Notes: a model not told the origin generated them from the sequence alone. A stretch of 61,201 nt of DNA from Nocardioides sp. (GCF_004803405.1 NZ_SSXI01000312.1:1-61201); one strand, 5' to 3'; shown: positions 37,577 through 46,497, numbered from the stretch's first letter. Translations and numbers: made by a program.

Positions 37577-38340
37577 TGGCCGTCATCTGCCTGACCTCTG
37601 CATCCGGCTCGCCCGGCGTCACCACGACGGCCGTTGGTCTCGCGTTCTGCTGGCCACGCCCTGTGCTTCTCGTCGAGGCCGACCCCACCGGAGGCTCCGG
37701 CATCCTCGCCGGGTTCATGAAGGGCACGACGCCGTACGACGCCGGACTCGTCGAGCTGGCGCTCTCGCCGCTCAGCACGGCGGATGCGCTACGGGACGTC
37801 GTCCGACCACTGAGCCCGAACGTCTCCCTCGTCGCGGGAACGCGGACACACGCTCAGGCGGCGGCACTACGCGACCTGTGGGAACCACTCGGCTCGGCCT
37901 TGCGCGAGCTCGAAGCGAGCGGGCAAGACGTCATCGTCGATGCGGGCAGGCTCGGGCTGACGGGGTCGCCGCAGCAGCTCCTGGACTCGGCTGACGCGAC
38001 CCTGCTGATCACCCGCGCCAACCTGCCGGCGATCTCTGCGGCACGCTCATGGGCCGAGACCGTCCGCGAACCCGGGACCGGATGGAGACACCCGGGCCTG
38101 CTCCTCATCGGCGAAGGTCACCCGTACCGCGACACCGAGGTCGCCAAGGTGCTCGGCATGCCCGTGGTCGCCGACCTCCCCGACGATCCCGCGGCGGCCG
38201 CCGTCTACCACCGTGGCGCGCACCCGCCCCGTCACTTCGAGACAGGCCCCTACGTGCGGGGGCTCCAGGCAGCCGCCCAGTCGGTCCAGGCGCACGTCGC
38301 ACGTGGTCGGTTCGCGATCGTCGAGGAGGCCAGGCGATGA
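37576..38340 (+). CDS. CpaE/MinD-like P-loop protein
   Basis: A 254-residue protein with a ParA/MinD-type fold. The P-loop region is SASGSPGVTTTAVGLAFCW, a deviant Walker A with Thr-Thr-Thr and no canonical lysine at the GK position (SPGVTTTAVG). VLLVEADPTGGSG corresponds to switch I, and DVIVDAGRLG to Walker B. CpaE/TadZ proteins position Tad machines at the membrane and often have degenerate ATP sites, which fits. It overlaps the CpaF gene by 4 bp. Confidence 0.8.
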   Translation: MAVICLTSASGSPGVTTTAVGLAFCWPRPVLLVEADPTGGSGILAGFMKGTTPYDAGLVELALSPLSTADALRDVVRPLSPNVSLVAGTRTHAQAAALRDLWEPLGSALRELEASGQDVIVDAGRLGLTGSPQQLLDSADATLLITRANLPAISAARSWAETVREPGTGWRHPGLLLIGEGHPYRDTEVAKVLGMPVVADLPDDPAAAAVYHRGAHPPRHFETGPYVRGLQAAAQSVQAHVARGRFAIVEEARR

Positions 38341-39809
38341 CTGAGGCTTCCCGCAACCTGACCGAGTACGGCGAGCTGTCGCGCCTGCCGCTGTTCAGCC
38401 AGCCGACCAACGGGTCGAAGCCAGTAACCGCGAAGCTCGGCGCTCCGGTCACCGCTCCTCCGCCGTCAGGCCCTCATGTCGACTGGCCGATCGTCGCGGA
38501 GCTGCGCGCTCGAGCGTCCGAGCAACTGAGCCAGGCCGTCGCCTCAGAGCCAAGCCGACTCGACAAGGCAGCGCAGCAGGAGCTCGGCCGTTCGATCGTC
38601 CTGGACCTCATCGAGTCAGCGATGGCCGACGACGTCGACGCCGGCCGCGGCGCCTGGAGCCCGGCGCGCCAGCAGGCCACGGCGCAGGCGGTCTTCGACT
38701 CGCTCTTCCGTCTGGGTCGTCTGCAGCCTCTGGTCGACAACGACGACATCGAGAACATCGTCATCGTCGGACACGAAAACGTCCTCCTCGAACTGGTCGA
38801 CGGCACCCTGGTCGACGGCCCAGCGGTCGCTGACTCGGACCAGGAGCTCATCGACTTCCTGGTCTTCCTTGCCTCGCGCAGCGAGGTCAACGCTCGCTCC
38901 TTCTCCGAGGCCCAACCGCGGCTGCATCTGCGGTTGGACGGCGGATCCCGCCTTGCCGCCGCGGCCTGGGTCACGCCCCGTCCATCGGTCGTGATCCGAC
39001 GGCACCGGCTGATGCAGGTCACCCTCGACGACCTCGTCGCCAGAGAGATGATGACGCCGACCGTGGCATCGTTCCTGCGAGGCGCCGTCCGGGCACGGCG
39101 CTCGATCGTCGTGGCCGGCGCCCAGGGAGCGGGCAAGACAACCTTGGTCCGCGCACTCTGCTCCGAGATCGACGCCATGGAGGCGATCGGCACCTTCGAG
39201 ACCGAGTACGAGCTCCACCTCCATGAGTTGGGCCGCCACAAGGTCGTCCACGCCTGGGAGGCACGGCCGGGATCCGGTGAGCGCGGGCCTGATGGCCGCC
39301 AGGCCGGCGAGTTCACGCTCGATGAGGCGCTCGTCGACTCCTTCCGGTTCAACCTCTCGCGTCAGATCGTCGGCGAGGTACGAGGCAAGGAGATCTGGGC
39401 GATGATCAAGGCGATGGAGTCCGGCACGGGCTCCATCTCGACGACCCACGCGGCTGACGCCGTGTCAGCGGTCCGCAAGCTCGTCACCTGTGCAATGGAG
39501 GCGGGTCCTCACGTCACCCAGGGGCTCGCGGCCAGCAAGCTCGCGGCCACGGTGGACCTGATCGTCCAGTTGAGCATGGAGACCACGGCCGTTCCCGGCG
39601 GTGCGCAGCGGACGAGAAGGGTCGCCGAGATCATCGCCCTCGCCCCCGGCGAGAAGGAGGTCGGGTATGCCACCACGCACGTCTTCCGTGTTGATGCTTC
39701 AGGTATCGCCGTACCGGACGTATTGCCCGACGAATACCGCACACTGGCCCAGTACGGGTTCGACCTTGCGGCGTACCTCTCGACCCAGCGGTACGGAGGC
39801 CAACCGTGA
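38337..39809 (+). CDS. cpaF: CpaF/TadA-type secretion ATPase
   Basis: A 490-residue GspE/VirB11-superfamily hexameric ATPase. It has the N-terminal domain signature QPLVDNDDIENIVIVGHENV, Walker A AGAQGAGKTT (Lys267), a GEVRGKEIW Walker B/Asp-box region, and the His-box in TGSISTTHAADAV. In Tad pili it powers pilin assembly; in T4SS the related VirB11 works with VirB4. Position directly before TadB and TadC genes supports the Tad role. It is coupled on both sides by 4-bp overlaps. Residues 20-60 are a Pro-rich disordered tail longer than in typical CpaF. Confidence 0.9.
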   Translation: MTEASRNLTEYGELSRLPLFSQPTNGSKPVTAKLGAPVTAPPPSGPHVDWPIVAELRARASEQLSQAVASEPSRLDKAAQQELGRSIVLDLIESAMADDVDAGRGAWSPARQQATAQAVFDSLFRLGRLQPLVDNDDIENIVIVGHENVLLELVDGTLVDGPAVADSDQELIDFLVFLASRSEVNARSFSEAQPRLHLRLDGGSRLAAAAWVTPRPSVVIRRHRLMQVTLDDLVAREMMTPTVASFLRGAVRARRSIVVAGAQGAGKTTLVRALCSEIDAMEAIGTFETEYELHLHELGRHKVVHAWEARPGSGERGPDGRQAGEFTLDEALVDSFRFNLSRQIVGEVRGKEIWAMIKAMESGTGSISTTHAADAVSAVRKLVTCAMEAGPHVTQGLAASKLAATVDLIVQLSMETTAVPGGAQRTRRVAEIIALAPGEKEVGYATTHVFRVDASGIAVPDVLPDEYRTLAQYGFDLAAYLSTQRYGGQP

Positions 39810-40666
39810 CTCCCTTGATTCCCGCCCTCGCAGGTGGACTGGTCGCGATCGGCATCCTCGGGATGGTCCTCGGCCTGCGACCGACAGCAGAACCACCTCG
39901 CGAGAAGCGCATAGCCCGAGGCCGCCGCGTCGCCCTCACGTCGCGCAACCGGATGCTTCTCCTGGTCGGCGTCGGGCTGGGCATTCTCGGCTGGATCATC
40001 ACCGGATGGGTACTTGCGCTGGTCATTGCGCCGGTGGCGGTCATCGGACTGCCGGCTCTGCTGGGCGCTCCGCCCGCCGCCACCCAGATCAACCGTCTCG
40101 AAGCGATGGAGGAATGGACGCGTTCGCTCTCCGGTGTCCTGACCGTCGGAATCGGGCTCGAGCAGGCGCTGGTCGCGACACTGCGCTCCACGCCGGCGCC
40201 GATCAATCCTGAAGTCAGCCGGCTCGTCGCTCGCCTTCGTGCACGATGGGACACCGAGACGGCGCTCAGGGCCTTCGCGGACGAACTCGACGATGCGACA
40301 GGCGACCTGATCGCCGCGAACCTCATCCTCGGAGCACGCCGCCGCGGCGCCGGGCTCGCGAGCGTTCTCGAACGTCTCGCGGAGTCGGTCGCAGCCGACG
40401 TACGGGCCCGCCGTCAGGTGGAGGCCGATCGAGCCAAGCCTCGCGCGACCGCTCGATGGGTGACACTCATCAGCGCCAGCGTGCTGGTCGTTCTTGCGCT
40501 CTCCGGCCAGTACGTCGAGCCGTACGCGACCGCCATCGGCCAGGTGATCCTCGTCGTGCTCCTCTCGGCGTACGTCGGCACCCTGATCTGGATGCGGCGC
40601 ATGGCCACCGGCAAACCGCTGCCGCGCTTCCTAGAGACCCGACCCGATGCGGTCGCGACGCCATGA
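39806..40666 (+). CDS. tadB: TadB-like inner-membrane platform protein
   Basis: A 286-residue type II secretion F-domain protein. Two N-terminal helices (LIPALAGGLVAIGILGMVLG, LLLVGVGLGILGWIITGWVL) are followed by the cytoplasmic F domain (EEWTRSLSGVLTVGIGLEQA... GDLIAANLILGARRRGAGL) and two C-terminal helices. It forms the membrane platform on which CpaF acts. The GTG start overlaps the CpaF stop (GTGA), and its stop overlaps the TadC ATG (ATGA). Confidence 0.85.
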   Translation: MTPLIPALAGGLVAIGILGMVLGLRPTAEPPREKRIARGRRVALTSRNRMLLLVGVGLGILGWIITGWVLALVIAPVAVIGLPALLGAPPAATQINRLEAMEEWTRSLSGVLTVGIGLEQALVATLRSTPAPINPEVSRLVARLRARWDTETALRAFADELDDATGDLIAANLILGARRRGAGLASVLERLAESVAADVRARRQVEADRAKPRATARWVTLISASVLVVLALSGQYVEPYATAIGQVILVVLLSAYVGTLIWMRRMATGKPLPRFLETRPDAVATP

Positions 40667-41565
40667 TCACCGGTCTCCAGTTGGCGGTCCTGTCCGGCGG
40701 CCTGATCGGCCTCGGACTCGCTCTGGTCGTCGCGCGACTCCTCCCCGCGGAGCCGGACCTCGCGGACGCGTTGGACAGGGTTTCCTCGACGCGCAATCGG
40801 GCCAACACGAATGCCCCGGTGGCGCGGACTGGCAAGGAACGACTCGGGCTCTGGGGCATGCGGGTGCTGCCTCCAGGAGTGTGGGTGCGGACGCCGACCC
40901 GGGAGCTTGCCCTGCTCCGGATCTCCGTCGCGCAGTTCTACGGCGAGAAGCTCACCTTCGCCGGCCTCGGCCTCCTCATCCCGCCCGGGCTCACCCTGCT
41001 CTTCAACTCCCTCGGGCTTGGTCTGCCACTTCAGATCCCGGCGCTCGCGTCGATCGGCCTCGCGGCCGTCATGTTCTTCATCCCGAACTACAACGCGCTC
41101 GATGAGGCGCGGAAGGCGCGCGTCGAGTTCGCCCGCGCTCTCGGCGCCTACATCGACCTGGTCGCACTCGAGCGGCACAACGGCAGCGGTGTCCGACAGG
41201 CGATGGAAGCGGCGGCGGAGGTCGGCGACTCCTGGGTCTTCACCCGGCTCTCGGAGGAGCTGACCCGGTCGCGCTGGTCGGGCCTCCCGCCTTGGGACGC
41301 ATTGCACACCTTGGCAGAGGAGCTCGGACTCCCCGAGCTCGACGACTTCGCCGACATCATGCGGCTCTCCGGCGAGGAGGGAGCGAGCGTGTACGCCACC
41401 CTGCGTGCCCGGTCCGCCGCCATGCGCACGGCAATGCTCAACGAAGAGATCGCCCAGGCGAACGCCGTCGGCGAGCGCATGACCATCCCCGGCTCGCTGC
41501 TCGGCGTCATCTTCATGGCCCTGCTCGTAGCCCCCTCATTGCTTCGCATGTTCACGACCTCGTGA
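40663..41565 (+). CDS. tadC: TadC-like inner-membrane platform protein
   Basis: A 300-residue second F-domain platform protein. It has an N-terminal helix, a linker with RTPTRELALLRISVAQFYGEK, two central helices (LTFAGLGLLIPPGLTLLFNS, IPALASIGLAAVMFFIPNYN) and the cytoplasmic F domain (ALGAYIDLVALERHNGSGVR...). A last helix ends in LLGVIFMALLVAPSLLRMF. TadB and TadC usually pair as a heteromeric platform. It is coupled to TadB, and a 29-bp gap with AAGGAGG leads to the pilin gene. Confidence 0.85.
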   Translation: MITGLQLAVLSGGLIGLGLALVVARLLPAEPDLADALDRVSSTRNRANTNAPVARTGKERLGLWGMRVLPPGVWVRTPTRELALLRISVAQFYGEKLTFAGLGLLIPPGLTLLFNSLGLGLPLQIPALASIGLAAVMFFIPNYNALDEARKARVEFARALGAYIDLVALERHNGSGVRQAMEAAAEVGDSWVFTRLSEELTRSRWSGLPPWDALHTLAEELGLPELDDFADIMRLSGEEGASVYATLRARSAAMRTAMLNEEIAQANAVGERMTIPGSLLGVIFMALLVAPSLLRMFTTS

Positions 41566-41594
41566 CACGGAAGGACAGATCCAAGGAGGAACTC

Positions 41595-41789
41595 ATGTTG
41601 AAAGTCCTGATCCTGCTTCAACTGGCGGTTTTGACCTCGTATGACGACCTGCGAGCGGCCCGGCGGGACGAGCGTGGCTCGGTGAGCACGGAGCATGTGC
41701 TCTGGGCTGTCGCTGTGATCGCCATCGTCGGGATTGTGGTCGCGGCCGTGACGACCTATGTCAAAAGTCAGGCCGGCAACATCAAGTAG
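41595..41789 (+). CDS. Flp/Tad pilin-like small membrane protein
   Basis: A 64-residue protein. A short N-terminal part ends in RRDERGSVSTEH, immediately followed by one hydrophobic helix (VLWAVAVIAIVGIVVAAVTT) and a tail YVKSQAGNIK. A small leader, a Gly-Ser junction, a Glu in position 5 or so of the mature part and one helix is the layout of class III (Flp) prepilins. It has the best ribosome site of the block (AAGGAGG, 6 nt), as expected for a major pilin. Assignment as major pilin is inference. Confidence 0.7.
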   Translation: MLKVLILLQLAVLTSYDDLRAARRDERGSVSTEHVLWAVAVIAIVGIVVAAVTTYVKSQAGNIK

Positions 41790-42192
41790 CCGCCGCCGGC
41801 GGCGCGAGGACCGGGGCTCGGTCTCGATCGAGCTCGTCATCCTGCTGCCCGCGCTCTTCGCGGTCATGTTCCTTGGGATGCAGGCCGCGCTCTACTACCA
41901 CGCGCGGACGGTGGCCATCGCCGCGGCGCAGGAGGGCGCACGAGCGGCCGGTGCTGAACACGGCCGGGAGGCCGACGGCGTCGGCGCGGCCAACGACTTC
42001 CTCGCTGAAGCTGGTGGCGATGACGTGCTCACCGGGACCTCGTCCACCGCCAATCGCACGACCACGACCGCGACAGTCACTGTCACGGGGTTCAGCCTGA
42101 GCGTGATCCCCGGCTGGAACGTCCGGATCGCCCAGAGCGCGTCGGTCCCCGTTGAGCGGCTCACTGCCCCCAACGCGGCGGGAACACCATGA
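41758..42192 (+). CDS. TadE-like pseudopilin (first copy)
   Basis: A 144-residue protein with EDRGSVSIELVILLPALFAV opening a single N-terminal helix, then an extracellular beta-rich domain. This is the TadE pattern: a Glu at the fifth position after the Gly-Ser processing site and a helix of about 22 residues. It starts inside the pilin gene (32-bp overlap, other frame) and overlaps the next gene by 4 bp. TadE proteins are minor pilins that initiate or cap the Tad fibre. Confidence 0.78.
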   Translation: MSKVRPATSSSRRRRREDRGSVSIELVILLPALFAVMFLGMQAALYYHARTVAIAAAQEGARAAGAEHGREADGVGAANDFLAEAGGDDVLTGTSSTANRTTTTATVTVTGFSLSVIPGWNVRIAQSASVPVERLTAPNAAGTP

Positions 42193-42611
42193 CGCGGCGA
42201 GACGAGCGCGGCTCGGCGGCGATCGAGGCTGCGATCGGCGTCCCTGCCTTCGCGGTGTTTGTCGGCCTGATCATCTTCGGCGGGCGTACGGCGACCACCC
42301 ACGAGGCGCTTCAGTCGGCTGCCGCGGACGGCGCCAGGTCAGCCTCGCTGGCGCGGGACGCGCAGACTGCACGCGCCGACGCTCGCGCGGCTGCCATAGC
42401 GAGTATCGCGAACCAGAAGATCGGCTGCTCCGATGTCGATGTCAGCGTCGACACCGACGACTTCAACAAGCAGCCCGGTGTGCCCGGCTCGGTCGACGTC
42501 ACGGTCTCCTGCCGCCTGAACCTCTCCGACCTGGCGGTCCCGGGTGTCCCCGGCTCGCGGGTGATGCAGGCGACCATGTCCAGCCCGATCGACACCTGGC
42601 GGGAACGATGA
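42189..42611 (+). CDS. TadE-like pseudopilin (second copy)
   Basis: A 140-residue protein with TRRDERGSAAIEAAIGVPAF leading into the membrane helix (FAVFVGLIIFGGR), then a small exported domain with a Cys pair (GCSDVDVSV... VSCRLNL). It has the same N-terminal DERGS motif as its neighbours and overlaps both genes by 4 bp. It probably forms a hetero-oligomer with the first TadE-like protein. Confidence 0.78.
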   Translation: MTRRDERGSAAIEAAIGVPAFAVFVGLIIFGGRTATTHEALQSAAADGARSASLARDAQTARADARAAAIASIANQKIGCSDVDVSVDTDDFNKQPGVPGSVDVTVSCRLNLSDLAVPGVPGSRVMQATMSSPIDTWRER

Positions 42612-43030
42612 GCCGGCGGCGCGACGAGCGCGGCTCGATCACCGTCTGGCTGGCCCTCGCCAGCTTCGTGATGATGTTCCTCGTCGGACTCGCCGTCGAC
42701 CTCGGCGGCCAGGTGCATGCCCACGAGCGAGCCCACGATGTGGCAGCCCAAGCGGCTCGCGCCGGCGGCGAGGAGGTCGAGGGCAGTGCGGCGATCCAGG
42801 GGCGCGAGCTCACCATCAGCCCAGCTGCGGCTCGTGCCGCGGCTCAGCGCTACCTCGACTCCGCGGGCGTCACCGGCACGGTCGAGGTCACCAACGGCGA
42901 CACGATCACGGTCACCGTGCACGACTCGTACGACCCGCAGTTCCTGGGCTTGATCGGTATCCATCGTCTTGACGTGTCGGGCACCGCGACGGCTCGTCTG
43001 ATCCGCACCCTCGGAGGTAGCCAGCGATGA
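42608..43030 (+). CDS. TadG-like short pseudopilin
   Basis: A 140-residue protein with RRDERGSITVWLALASFVMM opening a single membrane helix (FLVGLAVDLGG), followed by an exported domain (AHERAHDVAAQAARAGGEEV... GVTGTVEVTNGDTITVTVHD). The start resembles the Flp/TadG-type N-terminus, but the large VWA domain of full TadG proteins is absent. It is coupled by 4 bp to the LysM-BTAD gene, so it closes the pseudopilin block. Confidence 0.75.
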   Translation: MSRRRDERGSITVWLALASFVMMFLVGLAVDLGGQVHAHERAHDVAAQAARAGGEEVEGSAAIQGRELTISPAAARAAAQRYLDSAGVTGTVEVTNGDTITVTVHDSYDPQFLGLIGIHRLDVSGTATARLIRTLGGSQR

Positions 43031-46000
43031 GCACGCTCAACTCCCGCTTGCGTGGCCTGGCAGCCACGCTGGCCCTTGTCGCTTTCGTGCTCGGCATACC
43101 GACTGTCCTGGTCGCGATCGAGGCGGTTCCGGACCTTGCGCAGTTCGCGTGGTCGCGACTCACGGCACCGGACGACGGGACGCTCGTGGTCGAGCTGATC
43201 GCGACGGTCTGCTGGATCGCCTGGGCAGTGTTCACCTGCCAGGTCGTCGCATCGATCGTCTCTCAGGTCCGGGGGATCCGCGCACCGCGGTTGCCGGGAC
43301 TGGCCGTGCCGCAGCTCGCGGCAGATCGACTCGTCGCGGCAGCTGCCTTGCTGTTCGTCGCCTTGCCGACGGCGACCGCGTTCCTGCCCCAGCCGAGGGC
43401 TGAGGCCGCCGCGACATCTGCACCCTTGCCCGACGACACCCGACTCATGGTGGAGTCCGCATCCGCCGCTGCACCTGCGCCAACGGTCGAGCATGGGAAG
43501 AAGAAGGAGCCAGAGGTCGAGCGGTACACGGTCAAGCGTGGCGACACCCTCTGGAAGATCGCCGAAGAGCGCCTCGGCGACGGCACACGGTACGTCGAGC
43601 TCGTGGCGCTCAACGAGGCCCTCCTCGACGGCCGTCCCGACTTCCTCCTGCCGGGCACTATCCTGCGAGTGCCGGTCGCCGAGACCGCTCCGGCAGACGC
43701 CTACGTCGTGCAGCCCGGCGACACCCTCTCGGAGATCGCAGAGGACGAACTCGGCGACGCCGAGGCCTACCCCACGATCTACGAGGCCTCCCGGAACACC
43801 GTCCAGCCCAACGGAGACCGCCTCGCCGATCCCGACCTGATCCTGCCCGGCTGGAAGCTGACCATCCCCGGACAGACGCCGCCGCCGGAATCACGGGAAC
43901 CCAAGCACGCGAAGCCGCCGGAAGAAGGGCCGTATGCCACTCCGCCTCCGACCGAGGGCACGCCTACTGAACCGGTCGGCGACGTCGAGGCTGACTCCGA
44001 CGAGTCGGGCCAGAGTCCGGATGACAGCGTCGCGCCCAGCTGGCTCGTCCTCGGCCTCTCCGGGGCGGGAGCGGTCCTCGGCGGCGCGCTCTGGATCGCA
44101 CTGCGCGCGCAGCGACGAACCCAACTGCGCCATCGGCGTCCCGGAACGGTCGTCCCTCCCCCGCCCGCCGAGCTCGTTCCCGCCGAGAAGACGGCATGGG
44201 CCACCGCATCTGTGATCGCGCCCCGGATCGACGCACTCGACGCCGCGCTGCGATCCGTGCCGTCGCTTCGTCTGGTCAAGGCAACGCTCTCAGCCGACGA
44301 GATCTCCCTCGCTCTTGGCGAGCCAGCCCAACTGCCAGAGCCGTGGTCCGGGGCACGCACCGAATGGCGGATCGATCTGAAGGCAGTGCCGGAACGCCCC
44401 GAGGACTCGTTCCCGCCGTACCCGCTCCTCGTAAGCGTCGGCCAGCGCGACGACGGCTCCTTCGTGTTCCTCAACCTCGAAGAGCTCCGAACGGTGACCG
44501 TCACCGGAGATAGCGACCGGAAGGCTTCCTTCGCACGCCACGTGGCAGCTGAACTGGCCGTCAACCCGTGGTCGTTCGTGACGACGGTCGACGTCCTCGG
44601 GCTCGGGTCTGACCTAGCGTCGTTCAACCTCGGTCGGGTCCGAACGCACCCGACGGACGACACCGAGTTCATCGCGGGCCTCGTCCGCGACCTGTCCTCC
44701 ATGCCGGCGAACGTCGAGCCCGACGACTTCCACGCCGCGATCATCGCCACCGCCGACCATGCGACCCCCGACCTCGACACGCTCGCAGACCTGATCGAGC
44801 GCATCCCGGGTCGGTCTTCGGCGGCGCTCGTCGACCTCCGCGGCGAACTTCGACCGTCGAGATCCCATCTGGAACTGACACCAGACGGTTGTCTCCGGGT
44901 CACAAGCCTGGATATCGACGTGACCGCTGCCGGACTCAGCAGTGAGGAAGCCAGAGCGTGTGCCCTTCTTCTCGACCTCACCCTTGACGACGCGGTCGTA
45001 TCAGTCCCGAAACGGGACGATGAAGGGGCAGTGGCGGACGTCGGCGGCGCCCTCGTGGAGGACCTGACGGACCCGCGTCCCGAAGGACCAGCGGGCGACC
45101 ACGCCCTGCTGCCGCTCGAAGCAGCCGTCTACGCCGACGCAGCTGCGACCACCGTCGAGGACGTCGATGCTCTGGCACCGCTCGCGAAGCCTGAGGCCGG
45201 CCCGGCAGTCGAGGCTGCGGACCCGAACCTCGATGAGGACCTCGCCCGCTGGGAGTCGCCCACGTTGTCGTCGGTGAAGTTGACGCTCCTCGGGCCCGTG
45301 GGCGCCAGGACGACGGGCGACACCAAGGCAACGGCACATCGGCGGCCGTTCTACGTCGAACTGCTGGCCTTCCTCGCGCTCCACCCACATGGTGTCTCCG
45401 GCCATGAAGTCGCCGAAGCATTCGGGATCCGCCCCGAGCGCGTCCGGGTGGACATGAGCCAGCTACGTCGATGGTTAGGGAACGATCTCCGCACCGGTGA
45501 GCCCTACCTGCCTAAGGCGGAGCATGGCCCCAGCCCCGATTCACCTGCTCTCTACAGGCTCAACGGCGTCTTGTGCGACCTGGACCTGTTCCGACGCCTC
45601 AGGGCTCGAGGGCAGGCCCGCGGGGCCGCCGGCATCGAGGATCTGATCGCGGCACTCCGACTCGTCAGCGGCGAGCCGTTCACCGACCTCCGCGCAGGCC
45701 ACTGGAACTGGTTGCTGGACGGCGACCGCTGGGACCACATCATGACCAGCGCGATCGTTGACGTCGGCCACATCGTCACCACCCACGCTCTCGCCGCACG
45801 CGACACCGACCTCGCCCTATGGGCTGCCCAGGTTGCCTATATGGCGTCGCCGTACGACGAGGTCGCGCAGCTCGACATGGTCCAAGCTGAGAAGGCAGCC
45901 GGTGGCCATGAGACGGCCAACCAGGACCTGAGCGAGAAGGTCTTCAACCGCCGCGACGACGAATTGCCGCCGATCGACGTCCCGCCGCGCACCGCGCAGA

Positions 46001-46056
46001 TCGTTGAGAGCAAGGACTGGGCAACCCGCAGCTCCAGTCGTCGCCGCACCGGATGA
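43027..46056 (+). CDS. LysM-BTAD membrane protein
   Basis: A 1009-residue protein. Helices lie at about 9-31, 53-80 and 101-120, followed by two LysM repeats (about 166-216 and 225-282, each with RGDTLWKIAE- or PGDTLSEIAE-type starts). A Pro-rich segment and another helix (SWLVLGLSGAGAVLGGALWI, about 338-357) come next. The long cytoplasmic part ends in a winged helix (LAFLALHPHGVSGHEVAEAF) and a BTAD-like helical repeat (about 860-960). LysM binds peptidoglycan and BTAD is found in SARP regulators, so the protein could report cell-wall state to the DNA or protein machinery inside. It is the last gene before the SOS-box region. Confidence 0.85.
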   Translation: MSTLNSRLRGLAATLALVAFVLGIPTVLVAIEAVPDLAQFAWSRLTAPDDGTLVVELIATVCWIAWAVFTCQVVASIVSQVRGIRAPRLPGLAVPQLAADRLVAAAALLFVALPTATAFLPQPRAEAAATSAPLPDDTRLMVESASAAAPAPTVEHGKKKEPEVERYTVKRGDTLWKIAEERLGDGTRYVELVALNEALLDGRPDFLLPGTILRVPVAETAPADAYVVQPGDTLSEIAEDELGDAEAYPTIYEASRNTVQPNGDRLADPDLILPGWKLTIPGQTPPPESREPKHAKPPEEGPYATPPPTEGTPTEPVGDVEADSDESGQSPDDSVAPSWLVLGLSGAGAVLGGALWIALRAQRRTQLRHRRPGTVVPPPPAELVPAEKTAWATASVIAPRIDALDAALRSVPSLRLVKATLSADEISLALGEPAQLPEPWSGARTEWRIDLKAVPERPEDSFPPYPLLVSVGQRDDGSFVFLNLEELRTVTVTGDSDRKASFARHVAAELAVNPWSFVTTVDVLGLGSDLASFNLGRVRTHPTDDTEFIAGLVRDLSSMPANVEPDDFHAAIIATADHATPDLDTLADLIERIPGRSSAALVDLRGELRPSRSHLELTPDGCLRVTSLDIDVTAAGLSSEEARACALLLDLTLDDAVVSVPKRDDEGAVADVGGALVEDLTDPRPEGPAGDHALLPLEAAVYADAAATTVEDVDALAPLAKPEAGPAVEAADPNLDEDLARWESPTLSSVKLTLLGPVGARTTGDTKATAHRRPFYVELLAFLALHPHGVSGHEVAEAFGIRPERVRVDMSQLRRWLGNDLRTGEPYLPKAEHGPSPDSPALYRLNGVLCDLDLFRRLRARGQARGAAGIEDLIAALRLVSGEPFTDLRAGHWNWLLDGDRWDHIMTSAIVDVGHIVTTHALAARDTDLALWAAQVAYMASPYDEVAQLDMVQAEKAAGGHETANQDLSEKVFNRRDDELPPIDVPPRTAQIVESKDWATRSSSRRRTG

Positions 46057-46088
46057 TCGTTTCCACGATTCTGGCCAATAGTTCAATC

Positions 46089-46115
46089 TTGACCGGGACT
46101 CGAACATGTGTTCGA
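46089..46115 (+). promoter_or_regulatory. LexA (SOS) box with overlapping -35 element
   Basis: At 46100-46115 the sequence TCGAACATGTGTTCGA matches the actinobacterial LexA consensus TCGAAC-N4-GTTCGA at every fixed position. A TTGACC at 46089-46094 could be the -35 element, which would place the box in the promoter spacer. It lies 38 bp before the next ATG. LexA binding would keep the genes to the right off until DNA damage. The match is seen directly; regulation is inferred. Confidence 0.8.
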
Positions 46116-46153
46116 CTCGATGCGTGGCAATGACACCTGGGGAGTAGCAGTAC

Positions 46154-46345
46154 ATGGCTGGTTACAACGCGGGCCGGACCATCGCTCTCCAAACGGGATC
46201 GGCAGACGCGGGACGCCGCTGGCTCGCGGAGCACGGCGAAACTGACAGCGCCTTCATCGCGGGCTACGAGTGGGCACTCTGGGACTACGAGGATGCGAAC
46301 GGACTGGCCCACGGCTCCCCGATCCCGGCCATCACCGCCAACTAG
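46154..46345 (+). CDS. Small hypothetical protein (63 aa), first gene after the SOS box
   Basis: A 63-residue soluble protein with MAGYNAGRTIALQTGSADAG and FIAGYEWALWDYEDANGLAH. It is acidic and aromatic-rich in the second half. The start has GGGGAG 10 nt upstream, and the LexA box lies directly before it. I do not recognise the family; by position it may be a small regulator or replication accessory of the element. Confidence 0.65.
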   Translation: MAGYNAGRTIALQTGSADAGRRWLAEHGETDSAFIAGYEWALWDYEDANGLAHGSPIPAITAN

Positions 46346-46497
46346 GTGACCCCGTTACGGGCCAGGGAACCAGCTATCGGGACCCTCCCCAACACAACTT
46401 AGGGAACGCCTCTGACCTGCGGAAACGCGGCGTTCCCCTCGATGTTCCCTCTCCTTGTTACCCAATTCCGGTAACGCCGCAGAGCCACTCTCAGGGC

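Noticed and set aside
37576..38340. Possible ParA partition protein forming a pair with the ParB-like gene
   Set aside because: The P-loop lacks the canonical lysine arrangement and the gene lies between SAF and CpaF genes, so a CpaE/TadZ role fits better. The ParB-like gene is 10 kb away.
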